Of a stretch of DNA of 64,000 bases, positions 34,601-47,600 are shown piece after piece. The stretch comes from Musa acuminata AAA Group (lineage: Eukaryota; Streptophyta; Magnoliopsida; Zingiberales; Musaceae). The stretch covers positions 16,225,501 to 16,289,500 of the forward strand of contig NC_088359.1 in the NCBI RefSeq assembly GCF_036884655.1. Direction: 5' to 3'. The notes beneath the pieces are model-generated. The model was given only the letters and a program-made list of their open reading frames with translations. It did no database searches and was not told where the DNA came from. Each line of letters starts with the position of its first letter. The first letter of the stretch is position 1. The translations under genes were made by a program, and so were the position numbers.

Positions 34601-37600
34601 ACTCCGGCGCAACTCCTACTGCATGTCTTACTTTCATCGTAGTTAATCCTGCACACTTATCTCAACATATAGGTTAGACAACAAATGACAATTGACTTCA
34701 TCATCAAAATCCGAGATTCAACACCCACTATGTTACCTCTATTAGATGTCGTGTTTGTTAATGCGCTTGTCCCATAATTGTCACAAACTTAGATGCTTTG
34801 TTTAAGTTGTGTATCACCCTTGCGATATTTGTCTCCCTACCCGTAACCTCATGCAGTCTTATGGGGACCTACAAGGGAAAAGGTTGTTCCGTAGAAGCCA
34901 AAACTTAGGATTTTACAATCAAACACTTTATAGGCATCGTAAAAAACAAAGATGGACCTTGCAAATCTCAAAACGGTCGTGTAACAAAATCGACCAGAAA
35001 CTAATCGTGTACAAAGTTCGTCGTATTGTCATGGACAAAACTGTAAATGGGTGTTTGATGTACTTCTCATGTATATCCGTGTCTTTCGGTTTTGTTCATG
35101 CTTTACACATTCAAAGATATCTATGAGAATGATGTGGATTTCGGCTCAATATGGCAGAATTGCAAATCAGGTTATCTTTGATGGTTCTTTTTTCGAGCCA
35201 ATATATTGTGTGTTTCATCTTCTTTTTTGAGACAAGTAATTCTAGCTGAAGCTCATGGTAGTGTTTTGGGAGGACATTTCAGTAGGGACAAGACTATAGT
35301 TCTTGTTCAATCAAATTTCTATTGGCTTTAGATGTTCAGAGATATGGAGAGACTTGTAAAGCAATGCCGAGTGTGTCATTTGGTAAAACCAAGACGTCAA
35401 AATTCTAGTTTGTACACTCCATTACCAGTGCCTAATGCTCCATGGGAGGAAGTGAGTCTTGATTTCGTTTTGAGATTGCTAAGAACTCGAAAAAACAAAG
35501 ATTCCAAAACTTCTGAAGTTTTGGGTTCTTCCTCCACAAAATTTACCTATTGACTCTTCTTTCACTTAGTTGTCACTTCCAAGTAGGTTCGCATCACTTC
35601 CGCTTTCGATTGGCATTTCGTTGGGAAATGAAGCGGACAATCTACTCTCAGTAGCACTGATCACCGTTGGTGAGGATTTGACAACTATTGTCTTCCATTA
35701 TCTTCGCAGGGTCTTTGAACTTGTACAGAGCTCCTCTGCTGGATAGATAAGAGAATTGGGGTACTCGGTTTCACCCATTCTCTTAAGGGTTGAGAAGGCA
35801 AAGGTTACTTGACTTCGCCCGCCTCCTCGAGGTTGTACTCCATGCATCGAGCTGGTTACTGGCCTTCGCCTGCTCTTTGCTCACACTTCTGAAGCACTTG
35901 AAGTGTTTGCACTCCTTGCGTTGAGTTAGCTACTGTGATTCACCTTCTCAATGCCATCGAACTTCTGGAATGCAAGAAGTTTTTACCCCAACTTGGAGTA
36001 ATTCTCTAATAGACTTGGTTGCCTCTAGGATTGTACCGTCTTCTCTATCAACCTTGTCGCCTACTCCCCTGAGTAGCAAAGGTACAGCACCGCGTACTGC
36101 CTGCTTCGTTCCTTGGTCGTGCACTCTTGCAAGACCCGAAGTCCTTCACTTTCGGCTATCTTGATGAGAAGCTCGTTGACACCGGTCTTACGAAGTTCCT
36201 TGGCCTCTGCCCTTCAGCCTTGTCTCGGTACTTGGAGTTTGCCTCTGCTCCATCTCCTCGGCCCATTTCACGACCAAGCGCTCTCCCTCCATGAGAGCAA
36301 GGGATCAATGACTTTCACGGAAGTCCCGCCTCTGCGGTACCATGGCACTGCCATGCCCATGACCCTACTATCCGTCGCCTCGCATCTGCATCCCTTTTCT
36401 TCATGATCAGTAGATATGTATCTGTGGCATTCCTCCGAGTCCACCTCCATTCTAACCGATGCTTGATTTTGGGTAGCTAAGTCCCTCTGGACTCATCGTC
36501 GCTTCCTCGCTCCTTTCGACCCCCTACTTCAACACCTCTGTGTTCTCCAAGTAGCTCCCTTTGGTCGATGGAAAGACAGATTGCAACTCCCATGCATGGC
36601 CTCTGCCATCGCATTATAGGGTTTGCACCGATTCTGTTCTCCTTAGCTTCTTTGGTAGCAACGTTCGCTTACTCGACCTTGTCCTCTGAATTGCCGGGCT
36701 CCCTTAAGCGAATATGAGCTCTGAAGCAATCCAACTCTCCAACTACTTCGATCATACCTCTGCATGATCAAGTCCCTCCCATGAGACTCACTGGTACTTG
36801 CATTCGAACTTTTCCCTTGGTGGAACACAGCCCCCATATGCTGATGACCTAGGCTTTTATCCGATGCAAAATTCGATGCATGCACGGAAGACCCGCCTCT
36901 GCGGTACCATGGCCTTCACTCCTTGAATCCATAGCCCTTCTTGCCGTCGTGTTGTTCACCGAAGTGGAGCTTCCAGTAGCTCCCGATCATACCTCCGTAT
37001 AATCTAGTCCCTCACGGGACTCATTAATGTGTATCGCATTGTCACAAACTGTTCCACCACGATCCGCTGCACCATGTCGCCTCCTGGTGACATCTTTATT
37101 GCATTCTGATCCTTGTGGGATGAACTCGAATTGTGATCCCTCCATGTGTGGCCTCTGCCAATACATCGTAGGGTCTCTTCCACCTTCGATTTTGTTCGCT
37201 CCTTTGGCAATCGACCTTCATCCACCCACTCTTGGGTCACACCTAGATGAAGCACCACTCTAGGATAGTCCGTCGCCTAGTAGCTCCCGAAGTCCCCCGA
37301 CTTCGCTGCAATTAGTGCACCATTGTTTGGATCCTGGGCCTCTGCCCCTACCAGCACAATCTTCGCTGCTCACCGCTTCCTTCATGGCAACTTGAACGAC
37401 AACACTGTGGCATATTCTTCAAGAGTACTCCCCTCCGCGTCCTCTTACCCCGTGCCAAGGCATTCTGAACCCAACTTCACCTCCGCAAGTTGAGTCACCT
37501 TAGTTCCTTCGTCAAATGCGTCTCCGAGATAAGGTGCATGTGCCCAGAAGCTCCCTTCGTCTTTGACACCATGCAAGATGAGTCCACTCCGTCAGAATGA

Positions 37601-40600
37601 AGGACCCATGGAACAACATGATCCTGCTCTTGCCTCTGCAAGAGTTCATGTCCTTGACCTATGTCCAAGGCAAGCACTGTGCCTCCGCTCCATGTTCCAT
37701 CTTCTCTGCTGGCTCCCTTCATGCGGCTTGGGTACTTCGCCAAGTTACACCCAAGTTGCTCCGCTCCTCGTTTTTGCATTGAGTTGATGGTGGCCCTCGT
37801 GCCCACCATTCCACGGGTCAGCCCTTCCTTGAGTTCGATCTTCATAACGACTCCAAGTGTGCCTTCATTTGTCTTGCTTTGGGTCGCTCCCCCACTTGAT
37901 CTCGCAATGCATCCACCAATGCATTCTCTCAAGTGAGATCATGCGACGACTCCTCGCCGCTTGCTCGGTCCATTGAGCTTCGTGGAGTTGTTGTTTGTTG
38001 AGGTATTCCTCCTCAACATGTGAGGTCCGTCCCACATGATTCTCCCTTTGGAGAGCCGGGACTTATCCCTCTTGGATAACTGTCCCGTTGGAGCAACATC
38101 TCTCTTCGTTTCGGAGACCACCATCCCCTTGGACTACTCCGATTTGCTGAACAAACTGTGCATTGTTTTGCCTCTTGCAAACGCACTTGCTAGATTGCGA
38201 CTCCACGTCAATATAGCACCCGCTGCACCATTCAAGGCTTAGCAACATGCTGAACTCGTTGCACACTTCAGCCTCCTACGGACGTATCCTTCACATGCCG
38301 AAAAGAAAGTTTCAATGCTCCATGGCGCCGAGTTTCGGTCGCCTTGGGATGACCGCGAACATTCAATCGTCCGCATACAAGCTCATGCATGAGTACCAAA
38401 TTCTTCGAGTTAGCAATTCCCCTCACCTCTGTGAGCTTTTGCATAACTCTTTCGGTCGTTGAGCAACTCATTCCACCTTGCATGGTCTCATCCTTTACCA
38501 AGCGCCTCACTTGCCTTGAGCACCATCAGGTATAGTTGTCAACGTTGAGCCGTAGCTCAAACTCAGTCATCCTACCTTTTGTGCGCTTCACATTCTTCCA
38601 AGCTTGCCTGTTCTCGTGGTGCCTCTTGCGCGAAGGGTTGGCCATTCCTCTGAATGCCAATCTCAGATGCCCGCTCCTCTGAGCGACTCTTTTCCCTATA
38701 TCTCCATGCCCGTTTTCTCCCAAACGGTCGCGCGTGTGCTGACTGCCCCCAACGCAGCCCTGCTAGGTCCCCCACGTTTGCATGCTAAGTGTTTCTATGA
38801 GTGCTTGTCCCGCTCTGATACCATCTGTCACGGACTTAGCTGGTTTTGCCTAAGTCGTGCGGCATCCTTGCGTGTCCGTCCGCAAAGGTCAGCCTCCCCG
38901 AAGCCTCCCATGGTCCCTTAAGACCCACAAAAGAGAAAACGGGTTAGAGAGAACGCCTCACTCGGGATCCACAAGCAAACATTCCAGGAAACACTTCATA
39001 GACAATGCAAATTACAAACAGACTTTACAAGCTCTGAACAGTTGCACAACAAAGGGTCAAAATGGTCCATTACAGACCGAAAATCTTTCACAAGTGTCCA
39101 CATGACACAACCTTTATTTACAAGCCTAAAGCGGCCACCAACCCAACTAAAATGTGACTATTAAGCCTTCGACCGTCCCTCTACATGCTGTTCAAAGCAT
39201 GAACATATCAAAAGACACGGACATACATAAGCATTACATCAAACATCTTGTTTAGAAGTTTGTCCGTGACACTATGTTGGCAAGAATACTAAGTAATGAT
39301 ATCTCATTCTTCCACAAATTAATACAATCGTTCTATGCATCATAGCATTGGTAAGAGTCCTTTTGAGGTTGTTTATGGTGCTAATCCTATTGGCCCTTTG
39401 GACTTAGAAGTTAATGAGAGGGCTAAGTAGATAAAGAAGCTATATGAGGGTGTTAAAGCATCTATTGAGAAGCAAAATGAGAGGTACATGTAAGCTGCCA
39501 ACAAACACAGAAAACACGTGGAGTTTTACGAAGGTTATTTGGTCTGGATTCATCTAAGGAAGGAGAGGTTTCCACCAGGAAAATTTGGGAAATTGAAACC
39601 AAAGGTTGATGGTCCATTCAAGGTGCTTAAGAGAATTGGAAAGAATGCTTGTGAGATCTTGCTGCCTGAAGATTATGGAGTCTCCCCAACATTTAATGTG
39701 GTTGATTTAAGTCCTTATCATAATCATGTTAATGAAACAAACGAGGAGTTGAGGGCAAGTCTTTTTCAATTAGGGGAGATTGATATGGGAGTGCTTCATT
39801 TGCAACAATAAGCTCTTGTTGACCTTGCTGATATTATGGCTCACTTAAATATGACAACTCATGAGCATATTCCTTAGACAAAATTAAAGCTGTTTCAAGG
39901 TACTTTTCTTTATGACCAAGGAATGCATTAAAGGAGTTAGTTACCAATTGTAAAACACTTAATTTCGTAATTCCCTATGTATGAAGGGTTGTTTCATGCA
40001 TTAGTACTTATTTTGGTGTTTTAGGGTTAGAAAGAAGTTTAGAAAACTAATGCTATTGGCAGAAGCTTTCTTGGAGTCCTCTCTTAAGCTTTGTATCTCT
40101 TGGATGCTTCCTTGAGTGTTGAGTCTTTTATTTTCAGTTCTGTATCTTTGTATATTATTCTTGGGGTGGTGAACTTTTTGTATCCCTTTATGATTTTAAA
40201 CTTGGTGGTGAGCTATTTTTTGATTTTATTAAAGTATTATTGTGAGTTCGTTCATTTTTTATCTGAAAAACTTATTCCAGTAAATACAACTATACTATCA
40301 GATTTCTTTCAAAATTCATTCTACATTACACCTCCCTCCCCCCCCCCCCCCTCCCCTCTCCGCGCATTAGTGAGAAGTTCAGGAAGAGTCACCTCAAGCT
40401 TGTCCATTTTAAAATTCATAATGAACTATGAAAAGGAATTTAGGAGGGACTGAAGTACAAAATCCATATATAGGTTATTCTCTATGACCATTCCTAGCCC
40501 CGTGAGTTTTTCTATCCACTCAATCATTTTAAGGACATGGTTCTGAACCAATGTCCCCTTAGTCATCTTGGCACGGAATAGACTCTTGGATATCTCATAT

Positions 40601-41578
40601 TGCTGAGTCCTTCCCTATTCCTGAAACAATTTGTGAAGATGTAGGAGAATAGATCTGGTATCTATCTTTTTATGCTACCTTTGTAACTCGAGAGTCATAG
40701 AGCCCAACATGTAACACTGAGCAAGAGTGGAGTCGTTTATGTACTTCACGTAGCGAGCGATCTCATTCTCACTTGCCCCTTCCTCGGATGTGAGCATTAC
40801 TATGTCAAGGACATACTCGATTTTCTCTGTTGTAAGAACGATTTTTAGGTTGCGAAGCCAATCCGTGTAGTTTGGACTAGTGAGGCGGTTGACATCAAGT
40901 ATGCCGCGTAAGGGATTTAAAAACGATATTTTTCTGAAAAATAAAAATGCAATAGAAAAGTAAATAACATGTATATTTTGGATTTTGAAAAAATAATTAA
41001 TATATTATCTTTTATCTTAATCTATTCCCACTATTTTTTTGCGAAACACATAACTCCCTCCGATATGTGAATTGAAAATCTACGGTAGATTTTTACTGGG
41101 GATTGAGATCCAATCGACGCCTTAGTATAACGTTGAGGGACTCAATCAATCACACAGCCCAAATGGTAGGTAACTCTTGCCAATCACAACTCCTTATGAT
41201 TCTCATCCTATTCGACCTCTAAACCATCATGGCCTTAAGGGACTCGACCAACCATGATGCTTGGTTAAGTCAGCACTATCATTACAAGATGAGTCTGATT
41301 CGATGGTATGCCCTCGAGGGACTCAACCAAACATACTATGCCCTCAGGTCATCGGTGACATCTCAATGTTGTAAGCAAGATCTCAAATCCTAATATATAT
41401 GAGCCTCGAGGGACTTAACCAACTCGGTCTACGTCAAAAAGTGATTTTCGCTTATAATGATGGAAGGTCACGTGGGTCAATCTTATTGCCTCACGTTTGC
41501 CGACTTAATATTATTTTAGAGGGGTTTTTGTAATTTGATTTAGTCTTGTGGTTAAATATGATGCGCTACACATATTTT

Positions 41579-41633
<55 letters not shown>

Positions 41634-44600
41634 GTAGGTGTAGAAATGTATATCACATATATGCACACACATCTATACTAGATGATTATGGACTAGAGCC
41701 TAAGTGATCAGGCCCGAGCCAAAGGCTTGATCACGAACAAAAAGATCAAAGTGTGTCTCAATGCATCTCAATGCTCGGTGATTGTGTCTCGTCCTCATCT
41801 GTCGTACCGACACCTCGGTACATCTCCATGCCCGACGATCGTCCGTTTCATCCTCCTGGTTCCCGTTAGCTTCTCCATGCTTTCGTCGCACCTTCTCATG
41901 CGATTACAACTTAATTACATGCACGTAGGTCCATAAATGTACATATTACATATAAGAAGCCTTGATCACATCAAAGGGAGGTATACCACTAAGGGAAATA
42001 GAATCACATGCCGGATATAATGAGAGAGAGAGGGAGGCTCACAGGCCCCAATAATAATAATCACATATACACTTCATCACATTACATGACCCATGATCAT
42101 CTATCCACATCATACGTCATATGTACACAAATATGTAGGACTCTTTGGTAATAATTAATTAAATTAATTAATTAATTATATATATGGTTTAACTTTTAAA
42201 CCTAGTTGAGACCCCTGCCATATCCTCATGGCAAGATGCCCCTTACGGCTAGGAAACCTTAGTCGCCAGGGTTACCCCTGCGTCCTGGAGTCCCTAGCCA
42301 CAGGGCTGCCTTCGACAGCTAGGAAGCCCTAGCTACCAAGGTTGCCCTAGTAGCCAGGACTCTCTAAGTGTAGGGCTGCCTTGGGTAGCCAAAAAACCTA
42401 GTAAAGTAGTTGTCCCTACAGCTAGGAATCCCTGGCTGCAGGATTACCACAAGTGGCTAGGAAACCCTAGTCGCCAGGGTTCCCCATGCGGCCAGGAGTC
42501 CTGGCCGCCATGGTTGTCTTTGGCCAAGTAGTCCTCGGCCAGGGCAAGAGCAGCAAGGGCTGCTCTTGGCCATAGCAGCTTTGGCCAGGCCGAGAGCAGC
42601 CCTTGGCCAAATTTGTAGGGTAGCAACTTTTGCTTCCCTTTTTTGCCTTGGCATATAAGATATCTAGAGGTTCTTGGGTGATAGAATAGTTTGTACGCCA
42701 AAGATTACGTTGTTCCAATCTCAAATCGGCAAAACCGTAACTTGTTTACCAAACACCAATTCAGCACAACATGCAACAACTCATACAGTTTATAACCAAT
42801 CGTCACACGAACAACCTGGCTCTGATACCACTGTTGGGAAACCGGGAGAGCATCACACGCGCAGCGGAAAAACAAAACAGAAATCAGTTTCCCAAAAACA
42901 GATTTATAACAAATCGCGTGCGACGATTGAGAGTGAAGAACTCGTTAAATTGAAAACTATGTAAGACGTGAGATCTCGCATGAAGGAGATCTACAGATCT
43001 GATAGAACCCCAGAGGAATTCTATGTAGATTGATCTTCGAGGGAGATCACTCCTTGGAACGCTATAGAGGAATTGTAGAGAGATCTTATTCACAAAGAGA
43101 TGGAAGCTACATGCTTATATAGGGCTCCAAACCCTAGCCCTAGGGGCTGTTTCCTAAGTGAGTTTCCTCTTTTGCCCTTAACCCAAACCAACCAACCCAG
43201 TAAAAGGGGGGCGGCGGTTAGGAAGCCCAAAGGCCCAAATATAAACCCTAGGCACTCTTCTTTAAAGGATAGAGGCGGCTAGGTGGGGTTTATTACAATC
43301 TCACAGGGTTTTATTAGCTGCTTCTTGGTTGAGTAGGACCCAACCCTACTAGAGTCCTATCAAGTCCGCCCTCTCCAAATCAGCCTTTTCCTCAAGGTTG
43401 AGGTTCCATGAACTCAGGGAACCGGGTCTTCAGTTCCTTATGTGATTCCCATGTGGCGTCTTCAAGTGGTAAATTATTCTAATGCATTAGTACTTCAGTA
43501 GAGGGATGTCGGCGACGCATCACGATTCTACGATGTTGGGCAATTGGATCTGGGGTGACTCATGTTCTCCCAACTTGGGCTTCAGGCATGACACGTGGAA
43601 GACTGTGAATTTTGGCATCCTCTGGCAATTTAAGTTTGTACGCCACGACTCCAATACGCTCTGTGATCAGATAGAGTCCATAAAAACGTGGGGATAGCTT
43701 CATGGAGGCTCGTGTGTTGATGGAGAGTTGCTTATATAGCTGTAGGCGAAGATAAACCCAATCTTCTACGAAAAATTCTCTTTCGCTTCGTCGTGTGTCG
43801 GCTTGCTGCTTCATTTTGGCTTGAGCGGTAGAGAGATTATCCTTAAGCAGTTGTAGGAGTTTGTCCCAGTCAATCAATTCTTGGTCGACCTGTTCTACCT
43901 TGGCCGAGCCAATTATATGCTCTGGAATCACAGGAGCCGGTCGACCATACAGTGCTTCATAAGGGGCACATTTTGTAAATGAATGATATGTAGTATTATA
44001 CCTAATTCAGCCCAGGGAAGCCATTTCGCCCACTCCTTTAGCCGGTCACTAGCGAAACACCGAAGGTACGTCTCTAAACACCTGTTCACCACCTCTGTTT
44101 GGCCATCAGTTTGTCGATGATATAGTGTGCTCATCTTGAGTTTGGTGCCATGTAACTGAAATAACTCGGTCCAAAATTTACTGGTGAAGATCCTGTCACG
44201 ATCACTTACAATGAACCTTGCATCACATGCAGTTTAATAATATTATCCATGAAAATCTCGGCAATGCTAGTAGTAGTGTAGGGATTTCGCACAACACAAA
44301 AATGAGCAAATTTCGTAAGTCGATCAACCACTACGAGAATTGTGCTTTTTTTCTTTGGAAGGTGGCAGCCCTTCGATGAAGTCCATGGAGATGTCAGTCC
44401 ACACTGAGTCTGGTATGGGTAGTGGTTGTAGCTTCCCTGGACTTGCCACTGTTTCACCTTTGTGCTGTTGACATACATCACATTGTGCCACATATTCAGA
44501 AATAATTTTTTTCATCCCTCTCCAATAAAAATTTTGCTTGACTCTTTTGTAGGTTCTCAGGAATCCGGAGTGCCTTGCTGAAGGTGTGGAGTGCATTTCA

Positions 44601-47600
44601 TGCAAGATGATTTTGCTGCAAGGGGAGTCAGGTATAAGCACAATGCGACCTTTGTAGCCTAGATCCCTTGAATCCCAAGTATAGTGGGCTATTGCACTTG
44701 GATCTTCTTCCAATTTTTTTATGATGTTGCTGATCTCTGGATCCTTCTTCCATTCTTCCCTAATGTTCTTGAGGAAGCCGGTGGTAGGAAGGGAGATGGC
44801 TGAAAATTTAGCTTGCTTAGGTAGTCGTGAGAGTGCATCTGCAATAACGTTTTCTTTCCCCTTTTTGTAAATAATTTCATAATCAAATCCTAGAAGTTTG
44901 GTTACCCATTTTTGCTGCTCAGGGGATGATATCTTCTGCTCCAAAAAGTACTTGAGGCTTCTATGGTCGGTTTTAATTTGAAATCGTCGGCCGATCAGGT
45001 AGGGTCTCCACCCCATTACTGCGTGCACAATGACGAGTATCTCTTTATCATATATTGACATGTTTTGATGGGAGGGAGACAATGCCTTGTTGGTGTATGC
45101 GAGTAGTCGACCATCTTGCATGAGAACGACTCTATTTCCGACTCCAAATGCGTCGGCCTTAATGATGAAGGGTTGGCTGAAATCTGATAGCGCTAGCACT
45201 GGCGTCGTCGTCATGGCTACTTTAAGTTTGTCGAAGGCAGCGGAGACTTTGTCCGACTATTGGAAGACGTCTTTTTTCAGTAAAGAAGTGAGGGGTGCAC
45301 TGATCTTCCCATAGTCCTTGACAAATTTTCGGTAATAGCCCGTTAGTCCAAGGAACCCGCGCAGTAATTTCACGTTTGTAGGTTTTGGCCAGCCTTGCAT
45401 TGCTTCAATTTTTGTTGGGTCTACCGCCACTCTTTCTGATATTATGTGCCCAAGGTACTCTACGTTTTGCTAGAGAAAACTGTACTTTGGCGTCTTAACA
45501 AAAAGAGTATTCTCTCGAAGGATCGTCAAAACAACCTGTAAATGCTGAAAGTGAGTCTCAAGAGAATGGCTGTAAATGAGAATATCATCGAAAAATACAA
45601 GCACAAATTTGTGAAGAAATCTCCGAAAAATATCATTCATAAGACTTTGGAAGGTTGAAGGAGCATTAGTGAGTCCAAAAGGCATTACCAAGAATTCATA
45701 ATATGGTCGTTATGTCTGTGAAATGCAGTTTTTGGAATGTCGTATTCATATACCCGAATTTGGTGGTAACCGGATCGGAGGTCCAACTTCGCGAAGACTC
45801 GAGCTCCTTTTAACTCATCAAGAAGTTCATCCACCACTGGTATTGGGTACTTGTCCTTGACGATGATGCCATTTAAAGAACGGTAGTCGATGCACATCCG
45901 CCAAGTTCCGTCCTTTTTGCGTATAAGTAGCACCGGTGAGGAATAAGGGCTGCAACTTGGTCGAATCACCCCTGTTTCAAGCATCTCCTTTACAATCTTT
46001 CAATTTCATCCTTCTAGAGATGAGGATAACGGTACGGTCGAGTGTTCGCTGGTGGTTTGCCCGGAAGGATTGGAATCCGATGGTCATTTTGTCGAGTAGG
46101 AGGAAGACCGCACGACTTAGCAAAAATGTCGGCAAATTCGACAAGCAATTGGGCGAGATTTTGACATTCAATTTCTATTTTCTTCCCCTCTGGTTGCTGC
46201 TGGAGATGCATAAAAAAATCACCATTTACCTTGTATAAAACTTTCTCCATTCGTTTGGTCAAAACGGTGGTTACGTTGCATCCACGCTTCCTGGGTAGGA
46301 TGATATGTTTGCCTTTGCAATAGAATTTCATAATTAACTTGGAAAAGTTCCAAGAGACATCACCTAGCGTAGTCAGCCATTCTATGCCAAGCACGGCCTC
46401 ATAGTTATCAATTGGTAGGAGGAAGAAGTCGGTGATAATTTCTTGGTCCTGCAGTAATAGTTTCACCTGCGGGCATCTTTGGTCGCACTTTAGGATTCTA
46501 CCGTTGGCGACCTTTACATCGAACTTGCTGCAACCTTCGATATGGAGCGCCATCCGAGCAATAACCTTACTGTTTAAGAAGTTATTAGTGCTGCCCGTGT
46601 CGATGAGAATAGTGATCGGTTGTTGTTTGAGAAGGCCTCCACCTTTCATCGTTTGCGGGTTTGAGTAGCCGGCTAGCGCATGTACCATAAAGTCGGTCGG
46701 TTGTGGCTCTTCTTCCGTATCTTCTTCTTCATGTTCAAAGCTCTCTTTTGGATGTTCAATGACCTCGTCTTCTACTGGTTCAATCACAAGAAGTCTCCTT
46801 TTTGTACAGCGATGCTCGTGGCTCTATGGCTTGTCGCAATGCTAACATAACCCCTTCGCAAATCGCTCCCGAAGAGGTTCAATGGTTCAATCGCTCCGGG
46901 CTTCATGGAGCGACCCTAGTCCTCCGGGCTTCATGGTTCAATCGCTCCTCTTGAAGTCGTGCAAAAGAGATGGCTGCCATAAGTGTGTTCGGTTGTCGCG
47001 CTTTAACTTCTCCCCGGATCTCCGACTTCAAGCCCTCAATGAAGGTCCCCAATAGCTGTTTTTCAGACCAATCACGAGTTTGATTAGATAACCTTTCAAA
47101 CTTGGTTTGGTACTCCTGAATGGTAGAGGTTTGTCGGATCTTTGCTAGTTGTCCGTCAATGTTCTTGTAATCGGTTGGTCCAAAGCGGATCAACAGTCTT
47201 TCTTTGAATTGTCACAATGAGAGGACTCCATGAGCGTGTTCAAACCAGTCAAACCACTATATGGCATCCCCTTCAAGATGTATTGCTGCAATTTCTACCA
47301 TAGATGCATTCGCGGTTTTGTGGTACCGAAAATAACGCTCCACCCGCGAGATCCAATCAATCGGGTCTCCTTCTTCCCATCTAGGGAAGTCCACCCTCAT
47401 GTGTGGATAGTGGAGATCGGTCAGAGAGCCTCCCCTCTCTTGGAAGTTATCTCTTCGGGCTTGGTGTGATTGGTTAGAGCTCTCCCCTTGATGTGATTTC
47501 TTCGGGCTTGGTGGTCGACCCAAATTAAGTCGGTAAAGAGAGTCTGAATCTTATCCTTCATTCGCGTCTCGAAGGCTTTAAATTTAGCATTGATTGCTTC

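Larger units (their letters stand above)
31890..35130. mobile_element. Old relic of the pol-less LTR family, split by a solo LTR
   Basis: 31,890-32,965 matches, at low identity and in order, the internal region of the minus-strand copy at 35,503-39,271 (for example ttgtggtgccccccgtgcga against tcgtggtgcctcttgcgcga). After the solo LTR, 34,729-34,920 resembles its primer-site region and LTR start (gcgcttgtcccataattgtcaca). At about 35,028 an LTR start in the opposite orientation follows (tgtcatggacaaaactg, gggtgtttgatgta). It is the oldest copy of the family here. Confidence 0.55.
40926..42817 (-). mobile_element. 5' leader of the minus-strand copia element
   Basis: Long non-coding region between the primer-binding site and gag. 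It has the recurring phrase gagggactcaaccaa and variants (about 41,130-41,420), an (AC)n-(AT)n microsatellite (41,581-41,632), and a field of gctaggaaaccctag-type repeats (42,225-42,500). No convincing ORF. Confidence 0.6.

Noticed and set aside
37495..38510. Several 60-145-codon ORFs on both strands
   Set aside because: They lie in the internal region of the pol-less element, differ in length and frame from the other copy, and show no domain.
42444..42724. Three overlapping minus-strand ORFs
   Set aside because: They fall in the repeat-rich copia leader between primer site and gag and have repetitive composition.
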